Of a DNA stretch of 64,000 bases, positions 34,687 to 44,445 are shown in pieces. The DNA comes from Roseibium aquae (GTDB taxonomy: Bacteria; Pseudomonadota; Alphaproteobacteria; Rhizobiales; Stappiaceae), in assembly GCF_008711285.1 (NCBI RefSeq), contig NZ_VXDC01000008.1:1-64000 (forward strand), read 5' to 3'. A model generated the notes under the pieces. It was not told the origin of the DNA. It searched no databases and saw nothing but the letters and a program-made list of their open reading frames with translations. Position numbers and translations under genes: made by a program. How positions within the stretch are numbered: position 1 is the first letter of the stretch; each line of letters opens with the position of its first letter.

Positions 34687-35341
34687 ACCCGGCCGCGCCT
34701 CCCGATCCGTGCTCGATCAGATCGAGCGGCTTCCCCTGTCTTCGCGGCAATTGATCATCTGCGATGTCGATGAAGTGGTGCTGCACCTCATCCGGCATCT
34801 GGAGGCTTACTTGCATGGTGAGGGACTGGTTTTTCTGCGGCCGGAATACCGGCTGACCGGCAACATCGCCCGGATCGATGACCCGACTCCCCTGTCCGCG
34901 GACCATGTGAAGCGGCATATCCAGGCCTTTTTCGATGGGCACACGCACCGTCAGGAGCTTGTCGAGGGAGCCGAAATGGCCCTGACAGGCCTGGCCGAGC
35001 ATTGGGATGTGATCTTCCTGACGAATTTGCCGGGGCCGCACAACAAGCAGATTCGGGAAAGCCTGCTCGCCTCGCGCGGCCTGCCGTTTCCCGTTGTCAC
35101 CAATACCGGACCCAAGGGTGGGGCCGTCGCAGCCCTTGCCGCGCGCAGACAGGGTCCCGTGGTCTTCATCGATGACAGCCCAGCCAACCACCAATCGGTC
35201 CGGGCGAGCCTGCCCTCCGCCGTGCAGATCCAGTTCGTGGCCGATCAGCGATTCCGGGAGATGGTGGAGCCCGAGCCCTTCATCGCGCTCTTGACCGGCG
35301 ATTGGGACGAGACAACCGCATTCATCGAGCGTATTTTGTAA
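34679..35341 (+). CDS. HAD superfamily hydrolase
   Basis: 220 residues from ATG 34679, with GGAGAG upstream in the preceding gene. The nucleophile motif is '[20 protein letters not shown]' (DxD), motif II lies near '[13 protein letters not shown]', and motif IV is '[20 protein letters not shown]'. A small helical cap covers about 25-95. The substrate is unknown. It overlaps the DUF3572 gene and precedes dinB by 46 bases, so the three form an operon. Confidence 0.85.
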   Translation: MSEPGRASRSVLDQIERLPLSSRQLIICDVDEVVLHLIRHLEAYLHGEGLVFLRPEYRLTGNIARIDDPTPLSADHVKRHIQAFFDGHTHRQELVEGAEMALTGLAEHWDVIFLTNLPGPHNKQIRESLLASRGLPFPVVTNTGPKGGAVAALAARRQGPVVFIDDSPANHQSVRASLPSAVQIQFVADQRFREMVEPEPFIALLTGDWDETTAFIERIL

Positions 35342-35387
35342 GATCGCGCGACCGATCCGAAGGCGGCAAGGCTCAGACCGGCACCTC

Positions 35388-36698
35388 ATGACAGGTTCAC
35401 AAACACGACCGGCGGCGTCCCTGGCCCTGTGCCGGGACTGTGGGCACCGGCCGGCCGCCGGCAAGGCCCGATGTCCCGCATGCGGCAGTCCGCGGCTTGT
35501 GTCTCATCCGGAACTCGATCAACTCACCATCGCGCATCTTGATTGCGATGCCTTTTTCGCCGCGATCGAGAAACGCGACAATCCCGAGCTGGCCGACCGG
35601 CCCGTGATCGTCGGCGGCGGACAGCGCGGCGTCGTCTCCACGTGTTGCTACATCGCCCGGATTTATGGTGTCCGGTCCGCCATGCCCATGTTCAAGGCTC
35701 TCGAGGCCTGCCCGGATGCCGTGGTGATCAAGCCCGACATGGAAAAATATGTCCGTGCCGGCAAGCAGATCCGCGAACGGATGCAGGCCCTCACGCCGCT
35801 GGTCGAACCGCTGTCGATCGATGAGGCCTTTCTGGATCTCACCGGAACCGAACGGCTGCACCATGCAAGCGCGGCGGAAGTGCTGGCAAGGCTGGTGCGG
35901 GACATCGAGTCGGAGGTCGGCATTACCGCATCGGTTGGTCTTGCCCCGAACAAGTTCCTCGCCAAGGTCGCCTCCGACCTGGAGAAGCCGCGGGGATTTT
36001 CCGTCATCGGCGCGGGGGAAGCGAAAGAATTCCTCGCCCGGCAACCGGTCGGGCTGATCTGGGGCGTTGGAAAGGTGTTCCAGCGCAAGCTGGCCGCCGA
36101 TGGCATCAAGTCGATCGGCCAGTTGCAACTGATGGATCCGTCGGACCTTGCGCGGCGCTACGGGGCCATGGGCCTCAGGCTGGCCCAGCTCGCAAGCGGG
36201 GACGACGACCGGCATGTCAGTCCGGAACGCGGCGCAAAGAGCATCAGTTCGGAAACGACCTTTTCGTCCGATATCGCCGACCTGCAAACCTTACGGCCGA
36301 TCCTGAGGGAATTGTCGGAAAAGGTATCGGCCCGGCTAAAAAAGGCCGAGCTGTCGGGCCGCGGCATCACGCTGAAGCTCAAGACGGCGGACTTCAAGAC
36401 AATCACCCGCTCCCGCCACCTGGCGGACCCGACCCAGCTGGCGGACAGGATCTTCCGCACCGGCGGAGAATTGCTTGCGCCCGAATGCGACGGGCGGCGC
36501 TTTCGCCTGATCGGGATCGGTGTGGGAGATCTGGAACCGGCGGCGCATGCCGATCCCCTGGATCTCGTCGATCAGCAGGCTGGCCGCCGGCAAAAGGCCG
36601 AACGGGCGATGGACACCTTGAAAGACAAATTCGGCGCTTCAGCCGTCGAACTCGGCCTGACTCATGTCGCAAAGCGCGCCAAGCCGAGAAGCCACTGA
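35388..36698 (+). CDS. dinB: DNA polymerase IV with N-terminal zinc ribbon
   Basis: 436 residues. A CxxC-x12-CxxC zinc-ribbon-like stretch (about 15-35, 'CRDCGHR' and 'CPACGSPRL') precedes the Y-family polymerase. The polymerase core has '[20 protein letters not shown]' (the first Asp), '[19 protein letters not shown]' (Asp-Glu), a helix-hairpin-helix thumb and a little-finger domain at the C-terminus. The N-terminal ribbon is typical of the alphaproteobacterial DinB2 branch. It performs error-prone translesion synthesis. No LexA-like box was checked for in front of the operon. Confidence 0.95.
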   Translation: MTGSQTRPAASLALCRDCGHRPAAGKARCPACGSPRLVSHPELDQLTIAHLDCDAFFAAIEKRDNPELADRPVIVGGGQRGVVSTCCYIARIYGVRSAMPMFKALEACPDAVVIKPDMEKYVRAGKQIRERMQALTPLVEPLSIDEAFLDLTGTERLHHASAAEVLARLVRDIESEVGITASVGLAPNKFLAKVASDLEKPRGFSVIGAGEAKEFLARQPVGLIWGVGKVFQRKLAADGIKSIGQLQLMDPSDLARRYGAMGLRLAQLASGDDDRHVSPERGAKSISSETTFSSDIADLQTLRPILRELSEKVSARLKKAELSGRGITLKLKTADFKTITRSRHLADPTQLADRIFRTGGELLAPECDGRRFRLIGIGVGDLEPAAHADPLDLVDQQAGRRQKAERAMDTLKDKFGASAVELGLTHVAKRAKPRSH

Positions 36699-36711
36699 CA
36701 CCGTCAGGGGA

Positions 36712-37545
36712 TCATTTCTCACCGCAGCCGCCGACGTCGTAAAACTCAAGCTCCTGAAGTTCGCCCGAAAGCTTGAAATCGCCGTAATCGAGGGTCAGGT
36801 CGTGGCTGACGCCGTTTTCGTGCAGCAGAAACGACAATTGATAGGCGGGGGTCTGTTCTCCGGAAGTCCCATCTGCCGGTTCGAAATAGGCAATGGTGAC
36901 CGGCCAGTAGTCCGCGCCGGCAAGCGCCGCCAGGGCCATGCGCTCGCCTTCGGCCACAACACCGGAGCGCGGTGCGCCGATGAAGGCTGTGGTCGGATAA
37001 ACTTTGTCCCCGGTTTCCGATCCGTCGAACACATCGGCCGCGACAAAGCGCTCGCCTTTCAAGGCCGCCGATATGATGAAGCGCAAATGCTCGGTCGGGA
37101 ACAGCGCGTTTCCGGAGATTTCAAGCGCGCGGCTCTCAGGCTTGGCCAGTTCCACCGTTTTGGTTTGTGCCGCCTGCCGCGCCGCGCCCCTCGTTTCCTC
37201 GATGAGTTTGTTGTTGACGTAGGTCTCGCTCAGGAACTCGAAACTGCGGGCCTTGCCATCTTCATAGGACGTGGTTCTCAGGTCGGTAACTTGGGATGCC
37301 CCGGACGGATCCTGAAATTGCGTGACGAACCGGAACTTCACACTGTAGCCGTCACACGCATTGCCTGAAAAATCATAGACCATCCGTCCGACGACACCGG
37401 TGACGCCCGCCTGCGCGCTGGCAGCCTCCAGCTTCATGTCATAAACGGCCCGGTGAGGGGCCAGGCTGGCGGGCGCGGCGCTGGCCAGAACAGGTGCAAA
37501 GGCACACATGCCGATCAACGGCAGGACGGCGGCGAAATGTTTCAT
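36712..37545 (-). CDS. eipB: Cell-envelope integrity protein EipB (DUF1849)
   Basis: 277 residues with signal peptide 1-23. 'LAPHRAVYDMKLEAASAQAG' begins the mature spiral-shaped beta-fold, and the two cysteines ('SGNACDGYSV' near 63 and 'DVGGCGEK' at the end) are those that form the conserved disulfide in Brucella EipB. EipB is a periplasmic protein needed for envelope integrity and linked to tetratricopeptide partners. The gene is convergent with dinB and divergent from the RidA gene. Confidence 0.9.
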   Translation of the reverse strand: MKHFAAVLPLIGMCAFAPVLASAAPASLAPHRAVYDMKLEAASAQAGVTGVVGRMVYDFSGNACDGYSVKFRFVTQFQDPSGASQVTDLRTTSYEDGKARSFEFLSETYVNNKLIEETRGAARQAAQTKTVELAKPESRALEISGNALFPTEHLRFIISAALKGERFVAADVFDGSETGDKVYPTTAFIGAPRSGVVAEGERMALAALAGADYWPVTIAYFEPADGTSGEQTPAYQLSFLLHENGVSHDLTLDYGDFKLSGELQELEFYDVGGCGEK

Positions 37546-37809
37546 CTATCGGCCCGTGATCCTCAAAACGCGTATTTGACATCAATTCTACTCCCAAACA
37601 AGGGTAGGATCCAAGCGCACTGGAAACCCGGGCAGGCGTTTGCCCAGAAGCCTTTTTTGCACGTGATCCACCGCCGTCCCCGCCTGGCACGACCGGCGGC
37701 TTCAGGTTTGGGGCCGGTTTGCCGACCTGCTCCGGTTTTTTGCTTGCGGGCGGTTTTGGATTGTTTCAAGACGGAGGCACTTGCCCGCATATTTGGAGTC
37801 GTTTTCGCC

Positions 37810-38274
37810 ATGAGCCAAACCATCGCAGCCCGTCTTGCAGCCCTCGGTGTTGATCTGCCAAAGGCGGCCGCTCCCGCCGCCAACTACGTTCCTTTCGTTC
37901 AGACCGGCAATCAGCTGTTCGTATCCGGCCAGCTGCCGATGGGACCGGACGGTCTCGCCTACAAGGGCAAACTGGGCGCGGATGTGAGCGTCGAACAGGG
38001 ACAGGCGGCTGCAAAACTATGCGCCATTCACCTTCTTGCGCAGGCCCAGGCGGCGCTCGGGGATCTCGAAAAGGTTGCCCGGCTGGTTAAGATCGTGGGA
38101 TTTGTGAACTCTACTGCCGAATTCGAAAACCAGCCCCAAGTGATCAACGGTGCGTCCGACTTCCTTGTGGAGGCCATGGGCGACAAGGGCCGCCATGCCC
38201 GCTCCGCGGTCAGCGCCGCGTCCCTGCCATTTGGCGCTGCCGTTGAAATCGAAGCCGTTTTCGAAGTCCTCTGA
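37810..38274 (+). CDS. RidA family (YjgF) enamine/imine deaminase
   Basis: 154 residues from ATG 37810. 'FVQTGNQLFVSGQLPMGPDG' and 'HARSAVSAASLPFGAAVEIE' contain the conserved SGQ and the arginine (R131) that polarises the imine carbonyl in RidA proteins. The length exceeds canonical RidA (about 128), placing it in the YjgH/Rid-like subgroup with a longer N-terminus. It relieves the toxicity of 2-aminoacrylate-like imines from PLP enzymes. Confidence 0.9.
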   Translation: MSQTIAARLAALGVDLPKAAAPAANYVPFVQTGNQLFVSGQLPMGPDGLAYKGKLGADVSVEQGQAAAKLCAIHLLAQAQAALGDLEKVARLVKIVGFVNSTAEFENQPQVINGASDFLVEAMGDKGRHARSAVSAASLPFGAAVEIEAVFEVL

Positions 38275-38319
38275 CCCGCCCCCCTTTTCCCTTTGAACCG
38301 ATCAACAAACGGACGCCCC

Positions 38320-39081
38320 GTGCTGGACACTCTCTTTCAACAGCCCATCGCCCATCGTGGCTATCACGATGCCGACCGGGGCTGCATCGAAAACACCCCC
38401 TCAGCCATCAAGGCCGCCATGGAGCATGACTTCGCCATTGAGGTCGATGTGCAGGAGACCGCCGATGGCGAAGCGCTCGTTTTCCATGACTACACGCTGG
38501 ACCGCCTGGCAGAAGGCACGGGAAAGGTTTTGGATTTGCCGTCAACAGCCTTGACCGGGTTGTCCATGCGAACCGGCGGCGACCGTCTCTGGCTCCTTCA
38601 GGACCTGTTCGATCTCGTGCAAGGAAAAGTCCCGCTGGTCATCGAGATCAAGTCCTGGATGAAGCCCGGGGCGCAAAATCCCTTCGTCCGCAATGTGGTG
38701 GATCAGGTCGCCGCTTATCAGGGGCCGGCCGCAATCAAGTCCTTCGACCCGGACATGCTGGGTGTCGCGCGTGCGCATAATCCATCAGTCTTGCGCGGGA
38801 TCGTCGCTGACAGCATGCCGGCGCGCGGCGACAGCGCGCGCTTGTCGCAAGTCCACCGGTTCGCGCTCAGGCACATGCTGCATTTTCCCAGAACCCGTCC
38901 GCATTTCGTGTCCTACAGCGTGCGGGATCTGCCGGCCGTGGGGCCTTCCGTGCTCCGGCGTGTCTTCAAACGCCCCATCATGGCCTGGACAGTGCGGACA
39001 ACGGAAGACAGGCAACGCGCCGCCCAGCATGCCGATCAGATCGTTTTCGAGGGGTTCGATCCCGACAACCGCACACAATGA
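38320..39081 (+). CDS. Glycerophosphodiester phosphodiesterase-like protein
   Basis: 253 residues from GTG 38320; TTG 38293 is also in frame and neither has a strong ribosome-binding site. 'PIAHRGYHDADRGCIENTPS' is the GDPD motif with the catalytic His-Arg and Glu, then 'FAIEVDVQETADGEALVFHD' gives the second His and metal ligands, and 'VPLVIEIKSWM' the next Glu. No signal peptide, so the cytoplasmic UgpQ type. It hydrolyses glycerophosphodiesters to glycerol-3-phosphate. Confidence 0.87.
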   Translation: MLDTLFQQPIAHRGYHDADRGCIENTPSAIKAAMEHDFAIEVDVQETADGEALVFHDYTLDRLAEGTGKVLDLPSTALTGLSMRTGGDRLWLLQDLFDLVQGKVPLVIEIKSWMKPGAQNPFVRNVVDQVAAYQGPAAIKSFDPDMLGVARAHNPSVLRGIVADSMPARGDSARLSQVHRFALRHMLHFPRTRPHFVSYSVRDLPAVGPSVLRRVFKRPIMAWTVRTTEDRQRAAQHADQIVFEGFDPDNRTQ

Positions 39082-39147
39082 CGGCCCTTGCTAACCCTCT
39101 GCCAGACGCTACCTTCGCACCTGAGCAACAACGCCTGGACCCATGCC

Positions 39148-40434
39148 ATGAGTGCAATGAGCGATCTGGACACAACCACCGCCCGGTTGCGCATCCTCTC
39201 CGGACTGCATGAGATTGCAGCGGCGGACTGGGACTCGGTGGCCAATCCGGGATGGTGCATGGCTGACGGTGGCCGTCTATCGCGCTCCACCATCGCGGAC
39301 AAGATGGTCAAAGAACTTGAATCACTTCTCGAACCAGCTGATTCAACCTATGAAGGCATTGACTTCAACCCGTTCATTTCTCATGCATTTTTAAGCTCTC
39401 TCGAAGAAACCGGTTGCGCTACCGGCCGCACCGGCTGGGCGCCGCGCCACCTCGTTTTGGAGAGCGAGAACGGGGCAATCTGGGGCGCAGTGCCCGCTTA
39501 TCTGAAAAGCCACTCCCAAGGCGAATATGTTTTCGACTATGGCTGGGCGGATGCCTTTTACCGGGCCGGTGGCCAGTACTACCCGAAACTGCAAGTCTCC
39601 GTGCCGTTTACCCCCGCAACGGGCCGGCGTTTTCTGGTAAGCCCCGCAATTGACCATGATGCGGGCCTGCAGGCACTGGCATCCGGGCTGGTGCAGGTCT
39701 GCAAGCGCAGTGGAGCTTCCTCGGTTCATGCAACCTTCCTGACTCATGGCGAATGGGACGCGCTTGGGAAGCTCGGATATCTGCAACGCACCGACCAGCA
39801 GTTTCATTTCGAAAACAAGGGATATGACAGCTTCGATGCCTTTCTGGGCGATCTAGCCTCCCGCAAACGCAAAGCCATCAAGAAGGAACGGCGCGAGGCC
39901 TTGAGCGCGGGCATCGAGATCGAGTGGATCACAGGCGGCGACTTGTCCGAGGCGCATTGGGACGCGTTCCACGCGTTTTACGAGGACACTGGCGCCCGCA
40001 AATGGGGCCGCCCCTACCTGAACCGGGCGTTTTTTTCCCGTGTCAGCGAGAAGATGGCCGACAGGATACTGCTGGTCATGGCGAAACGGGAGGGCAAATA
40101 CATTGCCGGCGCTCTGAATTTCATCGGATCGCAAACCCTGTTCGGCCGTCATTGGGGTTGCACCGAACATCACCCCTATCTGCATTTCGAGGTCTGTTAC
40201 TATCAAGCGATCGATTTCGCCATCCAGAACCGATTGACACGGGTGGAAGCCGGCGCACAGGGCGCCCACAAACTGGCACGCGGCTATCTTCCGGTCACAA
40301 CGCGATCCGCCCACTGGATCGCCCATGAAGGCTTGCATGATGCGGTCGCCGACTTCCTGGAGCGCGAACGCATGGCTGTTGAGCACGAGAACCGCGTCTT
40401 GAGCGAACACGCCCCCTTCCGTAGGGACAAATGA
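39148..40434 (+). CDS. DUF482/FemAB-like acyltransferase (peptidoglycan-related GNAT)
   Basis: 428 residues from ATG 39148. 'PFISHAFLSSLEETGCATGR' and 'WAPRHLVLESENGAIWGAVP' are the family start, and the C-terminal half ('RKRKAIKKERREALSAGIEI', 'VTRVEAGAQGAHKLARGYLP') is a GNAT fold of the FemAB type. The family is annotated as a GNAT or peptidoglycan biosynthesis/recognition protein, but no substrate is known. No signal or membrane segment is visible. Confidence 0.85.
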   Translation: MSAMSDLDTTTARLRILSGLHEIAAADWDSVANPGWCMADGGRLSRSTIADKMVKELESLLEPADSTYEGIDFNPFISHAFLSSLEETGCATGRTGWAPRHLVLESENGAIWGAVPAYLKSHSQGEYVFDYGWADAFYRAGGQYYPKLQVSVPFTPATGRRFLVSPAIDHDAGLQALASGLVQVCKRSGASSVHATFLTHGEWDALGKLGYLQRTDQQFHFENKGYDSFDAFLGDLASRKRKAIKKERREALSAGIEIEWITGGDLSEAHWDAFHAFYEDTGARKWGRPYLNRAFFSRVSEKMADRILLVMAKREGKYIAGALNFIGSQTLFGRHWGCTEHHPYLHFEVCYYQAIDFAIQNRLTRVEAGAQGAHKLARGYLPVTTRSAHWIAHEGLHDAVADFLERERMAVEHENRVLSEHAPFRRDK

Positions 40435-40601
40435 CAATACCGGCATCTGAGCAGCTTGGCCCAACACGTTGAGCGCAGGACCTTTTTGCGATCAGTTGAC
40501 TCAGTTTCTCAAGTCCGGCCATTGGCTTTGATCTTGCCCGCACTTGGCTTTTCTCGCTAGTCTGCCGCCATCAATCAGCACCCGCCAAGGATCCCCCGCT
40601 C

Positions 40602-41030
40602 ATGTCCGTACCCGCATATGACGACCAGAATGTCTTCGCGAAAATCCTCAGGGGAGACCTCCCCAGCCACAAGGTTTTTGAAGACGCCAAGACTGTGGTG
40701 ATCATGGACATCATGCCGCGCGGCGACGGGCATGTCCTCGTCATCCCAAAGGCTCCCTCGCGCAATATTTTTGACATCGCGACCGACGATCTCCACGCGG
40801 TGATGAGCACCGCGCAGCGCATGGCCCGTGCGGTCAAAGCCGCATTCGATGCAGACGGAACAACCATACAGCAGTTCTCCGAGCCGGCAGGCGGGCAGGT
40901 CGTGTTCCACACGCATGTCCACGTTATTCCGCGTTTCGAAGGGGTCGCCCTGAAACCGCATACCGGCCAGATGGCCGACCCGGATGTTCTCATGGCCAAT
41001 GCCGCAAAAATCCGGGCCGTGCTCGAATAA
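40602..41030 (+). CDS. HIT family protein
   Basis: 142 residues, with AAGGA before the ATG. The histidine triad is 'VVFHTHVHVIPRF' (HxHxH), and the N-terminal 'NVFAKILRGDLPSHKVFEDA' and 'IMPRGDGHVLVIPKAPSRN' are the HIT strands. It hydrolyses phosphoramidates or dinucleotides of the Hint/Fhit type. Convergent with the PAP2 remnant. Confidence 0.92.
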   Translation: MSVPAYDDQNVFAKILRGDLPSHKVFEDAKTVVIMDIMPRGDGHVLVIPKAPSRNIFDIATDDLHAVMSTAQRMARAVKAAFDADGTTIQQFSEPAGGQVVFHTHVHVIPRFEGVALKPHTGQMADPDVLMANAAKIRAVLE

Positions 41031-41048
41031 CAGATCATGGCAAGGTGA

Positions 41049-41306
41049 TCAGGCCAGGGCGGCAGCACCACACTTTTCGCCGGCACGGGGCCGATCGCCG
41101 ACAATCCTTCTGGCCGCAAAAACGCCGATCGCGAATACCGCCACACCGCCAAAAAGATCGACCAGATGATGCCCGCCATGGAGAAGCGTGGCCGGCATCA
41201 TCAGCGTGTTCACAACGATGAGCGGGTAGAAAACGAACCGCAGATGGACCGCATACCAGGTTGCCATGAAAGCCATCACGGCGTGCATGGAGGGAAAGGC
41301 GAAACA
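41049..41306 (-). pseudogene. 5'-truncated PAP2 phosphatase remnant
   Basis: The frame from 41306 reads CFAFPSMHAVMAF..., with the PAP2 C-terminal motifs 'FPSMHAV' and 'LLHGGHHLVDLFGGVAVFAI' (catalytic histidines). Immediately upstream in the same frame is TGA (41309-41307), and only about 30 bases separate this from the azlD stop, so the N-terminal domain and the KxxxxxxRP motif are missing. An ATG at 41288 could in theory start a 79-residue protein, but it would lack half of the active site. It is a deletion remnant, presumably left when azlCD came to lie here. Confidence 0.75.
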
Positions 41307-41338
41307 TCAGGAATGGTGGGTTGTGGCCGTGCCCCGCG

Positions 41339-41686
41339 CTAAAGGGCCATCCATCCGGCGACCAGCACGGAGACGCCCGTCAGGACGCCAATGATCACGC
41401 TTTGACGGAGACTGAGGAAAGCGGCAAACCCACACGCCATCGCCAGCAGCCGGAGCCAGAGCGGTGTGTCGGCAAGCGCCCCTTGCGGGAAGAAGACAAG
41501 CTTGGATATGACCCCGGCGACCAGCGCGGTGGCGACGCAGCGCACCCAGATGAGGAGTTCGCCGTCCTCTCTGAGCCGGCCGCCCGCAAACACACCGATC
41601 CAGCGCCATACATCGGTCGCGATCCATCCCGCGATCAGAATGATCGCGAACGGTCCCCACCAGGTTTGCATCAGAGCCTCGGTCAC
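41339..41686 (-). CDS. azlD: AzlD branched-chain amino-acid exporter subunit
   Basis: 115 residues from GTG 41686, which overlaps the azlC stop (GTGA). Four hydrophobic segments ('PFAIILIAGWIATDVWRWIG', 'WVRCVATALVAGVISKLVFF', 'LRLLAMACGFAAFLSLRQSV', 'IIGVLTGVSVLVAG') match AzlD. AzlCD exports branched-chain or similar amino acids. The frame stays open far upstream inside azlC, but the overlapping GTG start is the natural one. Confidence 0.87.
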   Translation of the reverse strand: MTEALMQTWWGPFAIILIAGWIATDVWRWIGVFAGGRLREDGELLIWVRCVATALVAGVISKLVFFPQGALADTPLWLRLLAMACGFAAFLSLRQSVIIGVLTGVSVLVAGWMAL

Positions 41687-42444
41687 GAGCGGCTCCTTCG
41701 CCAGATCCGCGTGGCCAAATACGCCAGGGTTCCGCCGGCCAGTCCGGTCCACAGCAGATCGAGACCCGGCAGCAGGACAAAGAAAACCGGTCCCAGGACA
41801 AGTCCGGCGATCATGGCGGCCTTGTCCGCCAAGAGGCGCGCCGCCCCCCAAAGCGAGCAGAGAAAGTAAACTGGGGTCAGAAGGAACAAGGCTCCCGCCA
41901 CCATCGGCGGCATCCGGTCGACAAGCACATAGGCAATTCCGGTCATGCAGAATACGAAACCGGAAACCGCCGCGCCAAAACCGACGAAAAAGGGCAGCCT
42001 CCCCTCTTTCGGCAAGTCGGGAAGGTTGCGCATGGCATAAACCCACGCGGTCACCGCGACGAAGTGCGATGCGACCAGCAATTGCCAGGTCCGGGTTTTT
42101 CCCGGCACCTTGATCAAGGGCATCAACGCCATCGTCATCGGCATCAGGCGCACGGAAGCCAGGGCAACCGCGAAGGCGGCAGGCAGAATTCCCATGCCGG
42201 ACGTCATGGCGCCGGTGAGAACGACAATCGAGGGCAGCGCCCAGACGAACCCGGTCATCGCCAGCGTTTCCGCAAGGCTCAATCCGCTTTCGCGCGCCAA
42301 ACCCGCATATCCGACAAAGGCCGCAGTCAGGATGAGCGCCGGAATGGAAATGGCCGCGCGGGCACCGCGGAAAAACCAGACACGCCCGCACCCGGACGCG
42401 TCTGCCGGGGGCGACGGCGGCTGAGGCTCTTGCGGAACGGTCAT
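41683..42444 (-). CDS. azlC: AzlC branched-chain amino-acid permease subunit
   Basis: 253 residues from ATG 42444. A Pro-rich N-terminus precedes several transmembrane helices. 'SGLSLAETLAMTGFVWALPS', 'GILPAAFAVALASVRLMPMT' and 'WQLLVASHFVAVTAWVYAM' are AzlC signature stretches. It forms the main channel of AzlCD, coupled to azlD by overlap. A palindrome lies 30 bases upstream (42474). Confidence 0.9.
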   Translation of the reverse strand: MTVPQEPQPPSPPADASGCGRVWFFRGARAAISIPALILTAAFVGYAGLARESGLSLAETLAMTGFVWALPSIVVLTGAMTSGMGILPAAFAVALASVRLMPMTMALMPLIKVPGKTRTWQLLVASHFVAVTAWVYAMRNLPDLPKEGRLPFFVGFGAAVSGFVFCMTGIAYVLVDRMPPMVAGALFLLTPVYFLCSLWGAARLLADKAAMIAGLVLGPVFFVLLPGLDLLWTGLAGGTLAYLATRIWRRSRS

Positions 42445-42473
42445 GGGCGGCACTCGGGTGACTTTGCCAACTT

Positions 42474-42490
42474 GATAAGGCAGCCTTATC
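42474..42490. promoter_or_regulatory. Inverted repeat upstream of azlC, candidate operator
   Basis: GATAAGG (42474-42480), CAG, CCTTATC (42484-42490), 30 bases before the azlC start. Perfect 7-base arms. The bound regulator is not known. Confidence 0.4.
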
Positions 42491-42717
42491 TTCTTCCGAA
42501 TTTCCTGTCCAGCCGCCTGCGCTCCATCCCGCGGCTGCTCGGTTTCAGACCGGCCCTGGCCGGGGTGGCCACCGCGTATTGCTACGTATTTCCAGACACC
42601 GACACGCCTTCTTAAACATCGGCTGTCATTTACCGTTGGACAACGCAAGATAGTTTCAAACCTTTGGGCGCTACACGTTCAAGGGCAGCGACACTTGTAG
42701 TTTACCGTGGAGGAAGA

Positions 42718-44283
42718 ATGGTTTTCGAAGCATTTTCGATCGGAGCCGCGTTTGTGTTCGGGCTCGCGGTGCGCCAAATCGGTTTACCGCCGCTGGTCGG
42801 CTTCCTTGCCGCGGGGTTCTGCATCAATCTCGTCGGGCCCAAGTTCGGCATGCCCTCCACCACGGGACCGATCCTGGAATATATCGCTGATCTTGGCGTC
42901 ATGATTCTGCTGTTCACAATCGGCCTGAAACTGAAATTGCGCCAGATCGCGGAACCCCAGGTGGTCGGCGGAGCGCTCATCCACTTCGCCTTTTCCGTTG
43001 CCCTGTTTACACCGATCATCCGCCTGTTGTTCACCTCGGATTGGATGACCGCGGTTCTTGTCGGCATTGCCCTTGCTTTCTCATCAACGGTTCTGTCAGC
43101 CAAGATGCTGGAAGCGAAACGGGAACTGGGCAGCTTCCATGGCCGCACGGCCATCGGGATCTTGATCGTACAAGACATCATCGCCCTTGTGGTGCTCGCG
43201 GTGTTTGCCGGAAAAATGCCCGGTCCCTGGGCGCTGCTGATCTTTGCAACGCCTCTCTTGCGCCCGGTGTTGTTCAAGATCCTCGATCTTGCCGGGCATG
43301 ATGAAGTTCTTGTCCTGACCGGCATGATGTTGAGCCTTGTGATTGGCGGCGTCGGTTTCGAACTGATCGGTCTGAAGGGAGAAATCGGTGCGCTGGTGAT
43401 GGGGCTCTTGTTGTCCGGACACCCGAAATCCGGGGAGCTGTCGAAGTCGCTCTGGTCCTTGAAGGAAGTCTTCCTTGTCGGCTTTTTCCTTTCGATCGGG
43501 ATGTCCGGCCTGCCAGACTGGGATGCGCTGGCTTTCGCGGCTGTGATCGGGCTGCTCTTGCCACTGAAGGGTCTGTTGTTCTTTTTCGTCCTGCTTGCCT
43601 TCAAGCTACGGGCCCGGACCTCGTTCATCACCGCACTCTCATTGACCGCCTATAGCGAGTTCGGTCTGATCGTGGCGGCGGGGATTCCCGCCGCCGAATC
43701 CTTCCTCGTCCCACTGGCCATCGCCGTCTCGGTTTCCTTCCTGATTGCAGCGCCGCTCAACAGGTTCGCGCATCCGCTGTTTGAGCGCTTCGAGCCGCAA
43801 CTCCAGCGCTTCGAGCGGGTGACCCGGCACCCGGATGAACAGCCGAAGGATCTGGGCGACGCCGACGTGCTGGTGTTCGGCATGGGCCGCACCGGAACCG
43901 CCGCGTATGAAGCCCTGTTGGCGGAAGGGCGCCGGCCAGTCGGCCTCGATGCGGACATCTACAAGGCAAAAGCCCATGCCGAGAATGGTCTTCACGTCAT
44001 CTTTGCCGATGCCGAAGACAGCAACTTCTGGAACGGTGTGGATCTCAGCGGTATTTCATCGGCGATCCTGGCGATGGACGATCTGGAAGCCAAACTGGTC
44101 GCCGCCCGCATGCTCCGCGCACGCGGCTTCACCGGCACGGTCGTTAGCCACGCGCTGCACGCAGATCATGTTGAAAAGATCACAAAGGCGGGCGCGGACC
44201 AGACGTATCTCACGATGCAGGAAGCTGGGAAAAGCCTCGCGACGAGAGCGTTGATCGCGGACCTGAAATCAAGTGACAATTAG
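42718..44283 (+). CDS. CPA2 family cation:proton antiporter (KefB/YbaL-like)
   Basis: 521 residues from ATG 42718, behind GGAGGAAG. About 12-13 hydrophobic segments form the antiporter domain (about 1-370), with 'GFLAAGFCINLVGPKFGMPS' and 'VALAFSSTVLSAKMLEAKRE' as family stretches. A cytoplasmic NAD-binding TrkA-N/RCK domain follows: 'DADVLVFGMGRTGTAAYEAL' up to about residue 500. It exchanges K+ or Na+ for protons; ion specificity is not shown. It is divergent from azlC. Confidence 0.9.
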   Translation: MVFEAFSIGAAFVFGLAVRQIGLPPLVGFLAAGFCINLVGPKFGMPSTTGPILEYIADLGVMILLFTIGLKLKLRQIAEPQVVGGALIHFAFSVALFTPIIRLLFTSDWMTAVLVGIALAFSSTVLSAKMLEAKRELGSFHGRTAIGILIVQDIIALVVLAVFAGKMPGPWALLIFATPLLRPVLFKILDLAGHDEVLVLTGMMLSLVIGGVGFELIGLKGEIGALVMGLLLSGHPKSGELSKSLWSLKEVFLVGFFLSIGMSGLPDWDALAFAAVIGLLLPLKGLLFFFVLLAFKLRARTSFITALSLTAYSEFGLIVAAGIPAAESFLVPLAIAVSVSFLIAAPLNRFAHPLFERFEPQLQRFERVTRHPDEQPKDLGDADVLVFGMGRTGTAAYEALLAEGRRPVGLDADIYKAKAHAENGLHVIFADAEDSNFWNGVDLSGISSAILAMDDLEAKLVAARMLRARGFTGTVVSHALHADHVEKITKAGADQTYLTMQEAGKSLATRALIADLKSSDN

Positions 44284-44372
44284 CAGCGCGCGGCACTGGG
44301 ACAAACCGAATCTACCTCACAGGTCCTTCCAAGCGCATGCGCGAATCAACACGCCACTTTGACGCACAACAA

Positions 44373-44397
44373 AACGGGCGCATCGTCTGCGCCCGTT
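44373..44397 (-). terminator. Terminator after clpA
   Basis: AACGGGCGCA (44373-44382) and TGCGCCCGTT (44388-44397) pair perfectly over 10 bases with a 5-base loop. On the minus strand TTTTGTTG follows, giving a U-rich tail. About 50 bases past the clpA stop. Confidence 0.8.
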
Positions 44398-44445
44398 CAA
44401 TGATCCGGCCGATTTCATCCGCAAGGACCGGACGCCGCCCGGTGC

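Noticed and set aside
41049..41288. PAP2 fragment considered as an intact small membrane protein
   Set aside because: It begins in the middle of the conserved FPSMH motif and has an in-frame stop shortly upstream, so it is a truncated remnant.
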